Below, piece by piece: positions 16,541-24,228 of a stretch of DNA of 44,723 nucleotides (within the stretch, counting starts at the first letter, position 1; every line of letters begins with the position of its first letter). The stretch lies in contig JAFGRB010000193.1 of the NCBI GenBank assembly GCA_016935365.1, positions 1 to 44,723 on the forward strand. The letters are read 5' to 3'. A program made the position numbers and the translations under genes. The notes under the pieces are model-generated. The model saw only the letters and a list, made by a program, of their open reading frames with translations. It did not search any database and was not told where the DNA came from. The stretch is from Deltaproteobacteria bacterium. GTDB taxonomy: Bacteria; Myxococcota; B64-G9.

Positions 16541-16596
16541 GGACATACTGTCCGAGACACCGAGACGCGCGCCAGGCGCGCGAGAGGAGCGACGCG

Positions 16597-17721
16597 ATGA
16601 GCGAGAAGAAAATACCCCAGGGACTGCTGGCGACCGATCAGCCCGATCTCTTCTTCGAGGACAATGCGGTCGGCCGGCTCAAGAAGGAGATCTGGGACGC
16701 CTCCGACGAGCAGATAGACGCCGTGCTCGCCGACTACGGCATCCCCTCGCCGGTGGAGTGGGCCAAGCCCGGCGCTTACATCCAGACCACGATCCGCCAC
16801 CAGGTCGAGGCCAATCGGTGCAAGAACGACGTCGTCTTCATCCCGGTCGGCTGCACCGAGCTGCACGGACAGCACACGATCAGCGCCATGGACACGCTCT
16901 TCGTCAGCGCGATCTGCGAGGGCGTGCGGCGCTACACCGCCAGGCGGGGCGCGGCGGTCAACCTGGCCCTGCCGCCTCTGATGTACGGCGCGCATCCCTA
17001 CCATCACCTGGGCATGCCCGGCACGGTGGTGGTGCGCGAGCACGTGGTGCGGGAGCTGATGATCGACGTGATGCTCGGGTTGTGGAACGACGGCTTCCGC
17101 AAGCAGGTCATCGTCAACAACCACGGGCACCTCTGGGTGCTGGAGAGCGCGGTCCAGGAGTTCTGCAAGCGCTTCCAGCTGCCGGGGATCTTCCGGGTGA
17201 TCGACTGGCACCGGGGCGTGCGCGAGTTCTTCCGGACCGAGGACCGCGGCGGCAAGCTGAGCTCGAACTTCGTCCACGCCGACGAGTCCGAGACCTCGCT
17301 GGGCCTGCTGCTCTTCCCGGAGATGGTCGACATGGATCGCGCCGTGGACACCGAGGGCAAGTCCTACCTGCCGGAGGGGCATTTCGACAAGTCGGTCGAT
17401 CCCTTCGGCCGGCCGAGCCGCTGGTCCGAGGGCGAGGGCCACTTCGCCATCGAGATCGCGGCCACGCCCGAGGGCGTGGTGGGCAAGGCCAGGGCGGGCG
17501 ATGCGCGCAAGGCCAAGCGCCCCATGGCGGCCATCCTGCGCTACCTGACCCTGTTCCAGGACCAGATCCTGGACGCCTTCCCGGCCGGCAAGGTGCCGCC
17601 CGTCGAAGAGGTCACGCTGCGCCGTGCCGCCGAGATGGAGCCGTTCCTGCGCGAGCCGCTCAGCGAGGGCTGGCGGCCGGTCTATGCCCTGCCGCGGATC
17701 GGACAGGGAACCGAGCCTTGA
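16597..17721 (+). CDS. iolN: Creatininase-family hydrolase, diketo-inositol hydrolase type (IolN)
   Basis: A 374-residue member of the creatininase metal-dependent hydrolase superfamily. Metal and catalytic residues are in place: GCTELHGQHT (Glu88, His90), MDT (Asp99), VNNHGHLWV (His) and HADESETSLG (Glu). In the Thermotoga inositol pathway a protein of this kind, IolN, opens the ring of the diketo-inositol to give 5-keto-L-gluconate; the flanking iolM, iolG and iolO make that role likely. The ATG at 16597 has AGAGGAGCGACGCG upstream. It lies 197 bp after iolG, the only large gap in the operon and one filled by the foldback element. Confidence 0.85.
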   Translation: MSEKKIPQGLLATDQPDLFFEDNAVGRLKKEIWDASDEQIDAVLADYGIPSPVEWAKPGAYIQTTIRHQVEANRCKNDVVFIPVGCTELHGQHTISAMDTLFVSAICEGVRRYTARRGAAVNLALPPLMYGAHPYHHLGMPGTVVVREHVVRELMIDVMLGLWNDGFRKQVIVNNHGHLWVLESAVQEFCKRFQLPGIFRVIDWHRGVREFFRTEDRGGKLSSNFVHADESETSLGLLLFPEMVDMDRAVDTEGKSYLPEGHFDKSVDPFGRPSRWSEGEGHFAIEIAATPEGVVGKARAGDARKAKRPMAAILRYLTLFQDQILDAFPAGKVPPVEEVTLRRAAEMEPFLREPLSEGWRPVYALPRIGQGTEP

Positions 17722-17729
17722 GCCGGAGA

Positions 17730-17762
17730 CCCTCACCCCCTGACCCCCTCTCCCGGAGGGGG
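17730..17762 (+). repeat. Palindromic repeat, copy A, between iolN and iolO
   Basis: A C-rich element (CCCTCACCCCCTGACCCC, then CTCTCCCGGAGGG) that recurs at 23051-23092. Its right end, GGAGGGGGG, sits 4-8 bases before the TTG of iolO, so the repeat appears to provide that gene's ribosome-binding site. Confidence 0.65.
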
Positions 17763-17765
17763 GAC

Positions 17766-18599
17766 TTGCGACTGTCGATCGTGGTCTCGGCGCAGCCGGC
17801 CTCCTTCGAGGCGGCCACCTTCCAGGGCGACCTGGACGCCAACCTGGCCTTCGTGCGCGAGCTCGGCTTCGACGGGGTCGAGCTGGCCGTGCGGGATCCG
17901 GACGCGCTGGACGCGGATGCGCTGGCCGCGCGGCTCGGCGAGCTCGATCTGGACGTGTCCGCCCTGGGCACGGGCCAGGCCTGGGGCGAGGAGGGCCTGT
18001 CGCTCACCAGCCCGGACGCGGGCGTACGGCGCCGGGCCGTGGAGCGGCTCGAGGCCCACGTCCGTCTGTCGACGAGGCTCGGGCGTGCAGGCGCGTGCCC
18101 GGTCGTCATCGTGGGCCTGCTGCGCGGCAAGCTGGCTCAGGGCCAGGACCGCGCCCTGGCGGCGCAGCAGCTGGTCGAGGGCCTGAAGGCCTGCTGCGCC
18201 AGCGCGGCGGGCGCGGGGGTGCGGATCGCGGTCGAGCCGATCAACCGCTACGAGACGGACCTGGTCAACACGGTCGCGCAGGGCCTGGAGCTGATCGAGC
18301 AGGTCGGCGCGGCCGAGCTGGGCTTGCTCTTGGACACCTTCCACATGAACATCGAGGAGCCGGACATCCTGCAGAGCATCCGGCGCGCGGCCGGGCGCGT
18401 CTTCCATGTCCACGTGGCCGACTCCAACCGCCACGCGCCGGGCCAGGGGCACATCGACTTCGAAGCCGTGCTGGGTGCGCTCGACGCGATCGGCTATCGC
18501 GGCTTCGCAAGCGGCGAGTTCCTGCCCTTGCCCGACGCGGGCGAGGCGGCCAGGCGGGCGCTTCGCCACCTCAGGGCCTGCCAAAAGGAGACGGGATGA
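17766..18599 (+). CDS. iolO: 5-keto-L-gluconate epimerase type TIM barrel (IolO)
   Basis: A 277-residue sugar isomerase/epimerase TIM barrel (AP endonuclease 2 superfamily). Metal-site motifs are IAVEPINRYETDLVN, LLLDTFHMNIEE and HVADSNRHAPGQGHIDF. These and the N-terminus (LSIVVSAQPASFEAATFQGD) fit IolO of Thermotoga, which turns 5-keto-L-gluconate into D-tagaturonate. No ATG or GTG fits; the TTG at 17766, after a GGAGGGGGGAC ribosome-binding site, gives the family's normal N-terminus. An earlier TTG at 17718 would translate the repeat. The stop overlaps the next ATG (ATGA). Confidence 0.88.
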   Translation: MRLSIVVSAQPASFEAATFQGDLDANLAFVRELGFDGVELAVRDPDALDADALAARLGELDLDVSALGTGQAWGEEGLSLTSPDAGVRRRAVERLEAHVRLSTRLGRAGACPVVIVGLLRGKLAQGQDRALAAQQLVEGLKACCASAAGAGVRIAVEPINRYETDLVNTVAQGLELIEQVGAAELGLLLDTFHMNIEEPDILQSIRRAAGRVFHVHVADSNRHAPGQGHIDFEAVLGALDAIGYRGFASGEFLPLPDAGEAARRALRHLRACQKETG

Positions 18600-19414
18600 G
18601 CTGGGAGCTGTTCGACTTGAAGGGGCGGGTGGTGGTGGCCACCGGCGCAGGCGGGGTGCTCGTCGGCGCGCTGTGTCGCGGGCTCGCGCACGCCGGTGCG
18701 CGAGTGGCCGTGCTGGACATCGACGCGGCGGCCGCCGGAAAGGTCGCATCGGAGCTCGCCGAGGCGGGCGCGGACGCGATCTCGATCCGCTGCGACGTGC
18801 TCGAGCTGTGCGATCTGGAAGCGGCCCGCGAAGAGGTACGATCGCACTTCGGCGGGCTGGACGTGCTCATCAACGGCGCGGGCGGCAACAAGAAGCAGGC
18901 CTCGACCTCGGAGGCGCTGTCGTTCTTCGACCTGCCGGCCGACGCGCTGCGCTGGGTGCTCGAGCTGAACCTGCTGGGCACCCTGCTGCCCTGCCAGGTC
19001 TTCGGCCGCGTCATGGCCGAGCAGAAGCGGGGCTGCGTGCTCAACATCTCCTCGATGAACGCCTCGCGGCCGCTGACCCGCATCCCGGCCTACTCGGCTG
19101 CCAAGGCCGCGGTCAGCAACTTCACCCAATGGCTGGCCGTGCACATGGCCTTCACGTACTCGCCGGCCATCCGGGTCAACGCCCTGCAGCCGGGCTTCTT
19201 CCTGACCGAGCAGAACCGCTTCCTGCTCCAGTCGGAGGACGGCGGCTGGACGGAGCGGGGCGAGCGCATCCTGGATCACACCCCCGCGGGGCGCTTCGGC
19301 GCTCCGGAGGACCTGCTGGCCGCGGCGATCTGGCTGCTCTCGCCGGGGGCCTCCTTCGTCACCGGCGCCGTGGTGCCCATCGACGGCGGGTTCTCGGCCT
19401 TTTCCGGGGTCTAG
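18596..19414 (+). CDS. uxuB: SDR-family D-mannonate oxidoreductase (fructuronate reductase)
   Basis: A 272-residue short-chain dehydrogenase with cofactor motif TGAGGVLVG (16-24), NGAGGNKKQAST, active-site Ser in ISSMNASRP and YSAAK. The C-terminal signature (PGFFLTEQNRFLL, then HTPAGRFGAPEDL and DGGFSAFSGV) is that of SDR fructuronate reductases such as Bacillus UxuB/YjmF, unrelated to the long-chain E. coli UxuB. It would reduce D-fructuronate to D-mannonate with NADH. The ATG overlaps the iolO stop, and larA starts on the base after its stop, so it is tightly coupled on both sides. Confidence 0.88.
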   Translation: MSWELFDLKGRVVVATGAGGVLVGALCRGLAHAGARVAVLDIDAAAAGKVASELAEAGADAISIRCDVLELCDLEAAREEVRSHFGGLDVLINGAGGNKKQASTSEALSFFDLPADALRWVLELNLLGTLLPCQVFGRVMAEQKRGCVLNISSMNASRPLTRIPAYSAAKAAVSNFTQWLAVHMAFTYSPAIRVNALQPGFFLTEQNRFLLQSEDGGWTERGERILDHTPAGRFGAPEDLLAAAIWLLSPGASFVTGAVVPIDGGFSAFSGV

Positions 19415-20671
19415 ATGGACGGCGCGGATCTGCTGGCGGCCGAGAGGGCCGATGAGAGCCCCCTGGACGACGGGGCGCTCCGGGCGCTCGTCGGCCAGGC
19501 GCTCGAGCGCGTGCCCCTGGACGGCGAGCGCGTGCTGCTGATCGTGCCCGACAGCACGCGCTCGGGACCGGTGGATCGCTTCTTCCGGATCTTCCACGCG
19601 CTCTGCGCCGGGCGGGTGAAGGCACTCGACGTGCTCGTGGCGCTGGGCACGCACCCGCCCATGGAGGAGCAGGCCATCCGGGCGCTTCTCGGCTGCGGCG
19701 ACGAGCATGCGGACGTCGGGCTCTTCAACCACGAGTGGGACCGGCCGGAGCGCTTTCGCGAGCTGGGGCGCATCCCGGCGGCCGAGATCGAGAAGCTCTC
19801 GGGCGGCCTGCTCGCGCGCGAGCTCTCGGTCCGGGTCAACGCCAGGCTCTTCGACTACGATCGGCTCGCGATCTGCGGTCCGGTCTTTCCCCACGAGGTG
19901 GCCGGCTTCTCGGGCGGCAACAAGTACTTCTTCCCGGGCGTGGCTGATGCCGAGATCATCGACCTGACCCACTGGCTCGGGGCGCTGATCACCTCCCGCG
20001 AGACCATCGGGCGCCGCTGCACGCCGGTCCGGGCGGTGATCGACCGGGCGGCGGCGCTGATCGACCGGCCCAAGCTCTGCTTCTGCATGGTCGTGGAGGG
20101 CCGGGACCTGCACGGCCTGTACGCGGGCACGCCCGAGGCGGCGCACGCGGCCGCGGTCGAGTTGAGCGCGGAGCTGCACGTGATCTACGCGCCGAGGCCC
20201 TTCCAGTCCGTGCTGTCGGTCATCCCGCCCATGTACGACGAGATCTGGACCGCGGCCAAGGGCATGTACAAGCTCGAGCCGGTGGTGGCGGACGGGGGCG
20301 AGGTGATCCTCTTCGCGCCGCACGTGGGCGCCTTCTCCCGCACCCACGGGCAGGCCATCGAGCGGGTGGGCTACCACGTGCGCGACTACTTCACCGCCCA
20401 GTGGGATCGCTTCCGGCACGAGCCCTGGGGCGTGCTGGCCCACTCGACCCATCTGCGCGGGCAGGGCGCGTACGCGCAGGGCGAGGAGCGAGCGCGCATC
20501 CGGGTCGTGCTGGCCACGGGCATCGACGAGGCGCGCTGCAGGAGAGTCGGCCTAGAGTACCGGGACCCGGCCGAGATCGACCCGCGCGCCTGGCAGGATC
20601 GCGAGCACGAGGGGCGGCTGCTCGTGCTCCGGGCGGGCGAGGTCCTGTATCGCCTGGAGGCGGAGCGATGA
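19415..20671 (+). CDS. LarA-family nickel-pincer hydroxyacid epimerase, proposed mannonate/gluconate 2-epimerase
   Basis: A 418-residue LarA (DUF2088) protein. Residues known in lactate racemase are conserved: VPDSTRSGP (Asp46, Arg49), NHEW (His106), FPHEVAGFSGGNKYFFPG (His160 and the pincer-binding Lys170) and LTHW (His186). LarA homologues invert the carbon alpha to a carboxylate, and one known subgroup is a D-gluconate 2-epimerase. Between a mannonate-forming SDR and a gluconokinase-like gene, conversion of D-mannonate to D-gluconate is the obvious role (inference). The cofactor-making genes larB, larC and larE are not in the window. It starts immediately after the SDR stop and overlaps the kinase start (ATGA). 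Confidence 0.85.
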   Translation: MDGADLLAAERADESPLDDGALRALVGQALERVPLDGERVLLIVPDSTRSGPVDRFFRIFHALCAGRVKALDVLVALGTHPPMEEQAIRALLGCGDEHADVGLFNHEWDRPERFRELGRIPAAEIEKLSGGLLARELSVRVNARLFDYDRLAICGPVFPHEVAGFSGGNKYFFPGVADAEIIDLTHWLGALITSRETIGRRCTPVRAVIDRAAALIDRPKLCFCMVVEGRDLHGLYAGTPEAAHAAAVELSAELHVIYAPRPFQSVLSVIPPMYDEIWTAAKGMYKLEPVVADGGEVILFAPHVGAFSRTHGQAIERVGYHVRDYFTAQWDRFRHEPWGVLAHSTHLRGQGAYAQGEERARIRVVLATGIDEARCRRVGLEYRDPAEIDPRAWQDREHEGRLLVLRAGEVLYRLEAER

Positions 20672-22131
20672 AGGTCCTGGCCATCGACGTGGGCTCGTCC
20701 GCGATCAAGGTCCAGGTCTTCGATGCGCGCGCGGCTGCGATCGAGGGCCTGGCCGCCGTCCGGGCGCAGCGGGTCGAGACCGGCCCGGACGGGCGCGCCG
20801 AGGCGGACGCGGACCGGTTGATCGAGCGCATCGCCGAGGCGCTCGACGAGGTCTGCGAGAAGTGCAGGGCTGCGGGCGTCGAGCTCGCGGCCGTGGCCGG
20901 CTGCAGCTTCGTGGGCAACGTGCTGGGCCTCGACGCCCAGGGCCGGCCCGCAGGGCCGCTCGTGACCTACGCCGACACCCGGGCCCGGCGAGAGGCGGCC
21001 GAGCTCCGGGAGCGCCTGGACGAGGCCGCCGTGCACCAGCGCACCGGCTGCCGCCTGCATGCCGCCTACTTACCAGCACAATTGCTCTGGCAAGCCCGCC
21101 AGCTCCGGGGTGCCACCCGATTCGTGAGCCTGGGCGAGTACCTCGAGCTCGCGCTCTTCGGCGCGTGTGCGATGAGCTACTCGGTCGCCTCCTGGACCGG
21201 GCTGCTGGACAGGGAAAAGCTTTGCTGGGACGAGGACTTGCTCGGGGAGCTGCCCTTCGGGGCCGAGGCCCTGAGCGCGCTCTGCGATGTGGCTAGCCCC
21301 CGAGCGGGCCTGCGCGAGCCGTGGGCGAGCCGCTGGCCCGCGCTCGCCCGGATCCCCTGGCACCCCTTCGTCGGGGACGGAGCGGCGGCCAACCTGGGAT
21401 CGGGCTGCAGCCGACCCGGGCGGGTGGCGCTCAGCATGGGCAGTACCACGGCGATGCGCATCGTGCGCGAGGAGGCGGTCGGCCATCTGCCGCCTGCGCT
21501 CTGGTGCTACCGGGTGGACACTCGCCGGAGGCTGCTGGGCGGGGCGCTGAGCGAGGGCGGCAACGTCTTCGACTGGCTGCGGCAGAGCCTGAGCCTGCCA
21601 CCAGGGGACAGGCTGGAGCGCGAGATCGCGGTGCTTCCGCCCGACGGCCACGGCCTGACCGTGCTGCCCTTGCTCGCCGGCGAGCGCAGCCCGGGCTGGG
21701 CGGCCGAGGCGCTAGGGTGCATCCAGGGGCTTTCGCTTTCGACCCGGCCCGTGCAGATCGTGCGCGCGGCCATGGAGGCGGTGGCGCTCCGCAGCCGGCT
21801 GGTGCTCGACGCCCTGGCGCCGCTCGCGGGCGCCGAGCTCGAGATCGTCGCCAGCGGCGGCGCGCTGGCCAGCTCGCCGGCCTGGGTCCAGATCATGGCG
21901 GACGCGCTCGAGCGCCCGATCCGGCTCTCGACCGAGACCCAGGCCTCGGCCCGCGGGGCGGCCCTGCTGGCCCTGGAGGCGCTCGGCGCGCTCTCGGCCG
22001 GGTACGCCCCGGCCCCGCTGGGCCCGGCGGTCCTGCCCCGGCCCGAGCACGCCGGTGCCTTTCGGGCGGCCCTGGCCAGGCAGGGCGAGCTCTACGCAGC
22101 GATCCTGGGCGAGCGCGGGCAGAGGGAGTGA
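20668..22131 (+). CDS. FGGY carbohydrate kinase, gluconokinase-like
   Basis: A 487-residue sugar kinase of the FGGY family. The N-terminal phosphate motif is AIDVGSSAIKVQVFD; mid-protein blocks are GDGAAANLGSG and SMGSTTAMRIV; the C-terminal blocks are WCYRVDTRRRLLGGALSEGG, LPLLAGERSPGW and EIVASGGALASSPAWVQIMAD. The YRVD...LLGGALSEGGN...W and GERSPGW pattern is closest to gluconokinases and some xylulokinases. With 6-phosphogluconate dehydrogenase directly downstream, phosphorylation of D-gluconate to 6-phospho-D-gluconate is the best call. It overlaps the larA stop by 4 bp. Confidence 0.85.
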   Translation: MKVLAIDVGSSAIKVQVFDARAAAIEGLAAVRAQRVETGPDGRAEADADRLIERIAEALDEVCEKCRAAGVELAAVAGCSFVGNVLGLDAQGRPAGPLVTYADTRARREAAELRERLDEAAVHQRTGCRLHAAYLPAQLLWQARQLRGATRFVSLGEYLELALFGACAMSYSVASWTGLLDREKLCWDEDLLGELPFGAEALSALCDVASPRAGLREPWASRWPALARIPWHPFVGDGAAANLGSGCSRPGRVALSMGSTTAMRIVREEAVGHLPPALWCYRVDTRRRLLGGALSEGGNVFDWLRQSLSLPPGDRLEREIAVLPPDGHGLTVLPLLAGERSPGWAAEALGCIQGLSLSTRPVQIVRAAMEAVALRSRLVLDALAPLAGAELEIVASGGALASSPAWVQIMADALERPIRLSTETQASARGAALLALEALGALSAGYAPAPLGPAVLPRPEHAGAFRAALARQGELYAAILGERGQRE

Positions 22132-22136
22132 GCGCA

Positions 22137-23561
22137 ATGGACGCGTACGACGTCGGACTCGTGGGCCTGGCCGTCATGGGCCAGAACCTGGCCCTCAACA
22201 TGGAAGGCCGCGGCTTTGCGGTGGCCGTGTACAACCGGAGCCCCGACAAAACGCACGCGTTCATCCAGCGCGCCGCGGGCAGGCAGATCGGCGCCTTCCT
22301 CGGCCTGCCCGAGCTCGCGGCCGCCCTGGGCCGGCCGCGGCGGATCTTCTTGATGGTCAAGGCCGGCGAGCCCGTGGACGCGCTGCTCGACGAGCTCGCT
22401 CCGCTGCTGGACCAGGGCGACGCGATCGCCGACTGCGGCAACTCCTTCTTCCTCGACACCGAGCGGCGCTCGCAGCGCCTGGCCGCCTGCGGGATCGGCT
22501 ACCTGGGCGTGGGCGTCTCGGGCGGGGAGGAGGGCGCGCTTCGCGGCCCGAGCATCATGCCCGGCGGGCCACGGGAGGCGTACGAGCTCGCAGCGCCCGT
22601 GCTGCGGGCCATCGCCGCCCGGGCCGGCGGCGAGCCCTGCGAGGCCTACCTGGGGCAGGGGGGCGCCGGGCACCTCGTCAAGATGGTGCACAACGGGATC
22701 GAGTACGGCGACATGCAGCTCATCGCCGAGGTCTACGACCTGCTGCACCGCGGTGCCGGCATCGGCACCGTCGAGCTTGCGGGCGTCTTCGCCGAGTGGA
22801 ACCGGGGGGAGCTCGCCTCCTACCTGACCGAGATCACCGCCTGTGTGCTGGCACGTGTCGACGAGGGCAGCGGCGAGCCCCTGGTGGAGAAGATCCTCGA
22901 CAGCGCTGGCCAGAAGGGCACCGGCCGCTGGACCGCCAGGACGGCCATCGAGCTCGGCGTGGCCGTGCCCACCATCCAGGCCGCGCTCGACGCCCGGGCC
23001 CTGTCTACGAGAAAGGCCGAGCGGGTCGAGCTGGCCAGCGAGCTCGCCGGACCCTCACCCCCTGTCCCCCTCTCCCGGAGGGAGAGCGGGGATTTCGACG
23101 CGGCCGCGCAAGCCCTGTACGCGGCTCGCCTGCTCACCTATGCCCAGGGCTTCGCCCTGCTCCAGGCGGCCCGCGAGGCCCACGGCTACGAGTACGAGCT
23201 CGGCGAGGTGGCCCGGATCTGGCGCGCGGGCTGCATCATCCGGGCGCGCTTCCTGGAAGACGTACAGGCCGCCTTCGCGGGCGCGGCGAGCCCGATCGCG
23301 CCGCTCCGGCTGCCGCTCTTTCGCGACGCCCTGGCCGCGCGCCACGACGCGCTGCGCCACCTGGTGGGCATGGCCATCAAGCAGGGAGTGCCCGCGCCCG
23401 CGCTGGCGGCCTCCCTGGCCTACTACGACACCTTGCGCTCGGCCCGCCTGCCGGCCAGCCTCATCCAGGCCCAGCGCGACTGCTTCGGGGCGCACGGCTT
23501 CGAGCGGGTGGACAGGCAGGGGACCTTTCACGCGAGCTGGGGGTCAGACCCCGACACTTGA
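22137..23561 (+). CDS. gnd: 6-phosphogluconate dehydrogenase (decarboxylating), with repeat-derived insertions
   Basis: A 474-residue enzyme of the long Gnd type that makes ribulose 5-phosphate and CO2. Motifs: LVGLAVMGQNLALN, MPGG, GQGGAGHLVKMVHNGIEYGD, GQKGTGRWTARTAIELG and YAQGF. Two parts look foreign: about 14 residues (PSPPVPLSRRESGD) between the ELASELAG and FDAAAQALYAAR segments are encoded by a palindromic repeat, and the final residues and stop (SDPDT) come from a long palindrome starting at 23539. Neither disrupts a known catalytic motif. The ATG at 22137 has AGAGGGAG upstream. It is the last gene of the operon. Confidence 0.9.
   Translation: MDAYDVGLVGLAVMGQNLALNMEGRGFAVAVYNRSPDKTHAFIQRAAGRQIGAFLGLPELAAALGRPRRIFLMVKAGEPVDALLDELAPLLDQGDAIADCGNSFFLDTERRSQRLAACGIGYLGVGVSGGEEGALRGPSIMPGGPREAYELAAPVLRAIAARAGGEPCEAYLGQGGAGHLVKMVHNGIEYGDMQLIAEVYDLLHRGAGIGTVELAGVFAEWNRGELASYLTEITACVLARVDEGSGEPLVEKILDSAGQKGTGRWTARTAIELGVAVPTIQAALDARALSTRKAERVELASELAGPSPPVPLSRRESGDFDAAAQALYAARLLTYAQGFALLQAAREAHGYEYELGEVARIWRAGCIIRARFLEDVQAAFAGAASPIAPLRLPLFRDALAARHDALRHLVGMAIKQGVPAPALAASLAYYDTLRSARLPASLIQAQRDCFGAHGFERVDRQGTFHASWGSDPDT
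23051..23092 (+). repeat. Palindromic repeat, copy B, inside the gnd reading frame
   Basis: The same C-rich element as at 17730-17762, here longer, with a 7-bp perfect stem (CTCTCCC-GGA-GGGAGAG) and in frame with the gene, adding a Pro/Ser/Arg-rich insert. Confidence 0.7.
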
Positions 23562-23597
23562 CACTATACAAGTGTCAAGTGTCGGGGTCTGACCCCC
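23539..23597. repeat. Long perfect palindrome, copy 1 (27-bp arms)
   Basis: Left arm 23539-23565, loop 23566-23570 (ATACA), right arm 23571-23597, with no mismatch. The arms begin GGGGGTCAGACCCCGACACT. It supplies the stop codon of gnd and probably ends the operon transcript. The same palindrome, differing mainly in the loop, recurs at 31807-31863, just past the stop of the glutamine-synthetase-like gene. Confidence 0.9.
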
Positions 23598-23679
23598 CAT
23601 TCGACAAGAAGCTTACGACATGGCGGTCGAGGTGAGAGGGCCCTGACGCTGGCTCGATGGTGTCCGACTCCGACCGGAG

Positions 23680-24228
23680 TCAATGCGCCTTGTCGCCATG
23701 GAACGCTTTCCGCTCGTGACCTTCACCCGCCACGATCTCTCCACAGCGGAGCATCTTCGAGCCGTAGTAGGGGTTCGAGATGGTCGTGCCTCGCTGGAGC
23801 CAGGAGCCGGGAGTCATCGAGCAATAGACCACGCTGATCCCTTCGGGCTCGGACATCGTCGCCCACATGGCCATGGGCTTGGAAAGCTCCACCAGCGCCT
23901 TTCGCATGGTCTCGATGTCCTTTGCCCGGGCCATCCTGCTGGCGGCTGACTCGAGCTTGGATGGCAGGTCCCTGTAGTGCTCCCGGTGCTCTCCGGTGAC
24001 CAAAGAGGGATCCAGCTTCCGGCTGAGCTTCTCGATCTTCCTGGCTGCCTCGGTGACGCCCGTCACCCTGTCAGCAGCCAGCGCGCTGGGGATCTCGAGA
24101 TACGCCTCCAGGACGGGTTGCATCTGCTCGTCGAAGGCCTCGGTCGATGCGATTGCATGGGATACCGAGACGAGCGACACGACCAACGCGAGAAACCCGC
24201 TGAAGATGGAATGGCTCCTTCTAGACAT
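23680..24228 (-). CDS. Periplasmic DUF3347-like protein of the copper efflux cluster
   Basis: A 182-residue exported protein with signal peptide MSRRSHSIFSGFLALVVSLV. The mature part follows the DUF3347 pattern: a helical start (LEAYLEIPSALAADR), then YCSMTPGSWLQRGTTISNPYYGSKMLRCGE, including the Cys and Met that may bind copper. Such domains often occur attached to or next to CusB-like adaptors, so a copper or silver carrier role is inferred. The ATG at 24228 has AAGGAGA upstream and overlaps the end of cusA by 8 bp. It is the last gene of the leftward operon; the 80 bp after it hold nothing recognisable before the palindrome. Confidence 0.8.
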   Translation of the reverse strand: MSRRSHSIFSGFLALVVSLVSVSHAIASTEAFDEQMQPVLEAYLEIPSALAADRVTGVTEAARKIEKLSRKLDPSLVTGEHREHYRDLPSKLESAASRMARAKDIETMRKALVELSKPMAMWATMSEPEGISVVYCSMTPGSWLQRGTTISNPYYGSKMLRCGEIVAGEGHERKAFHGDKAH

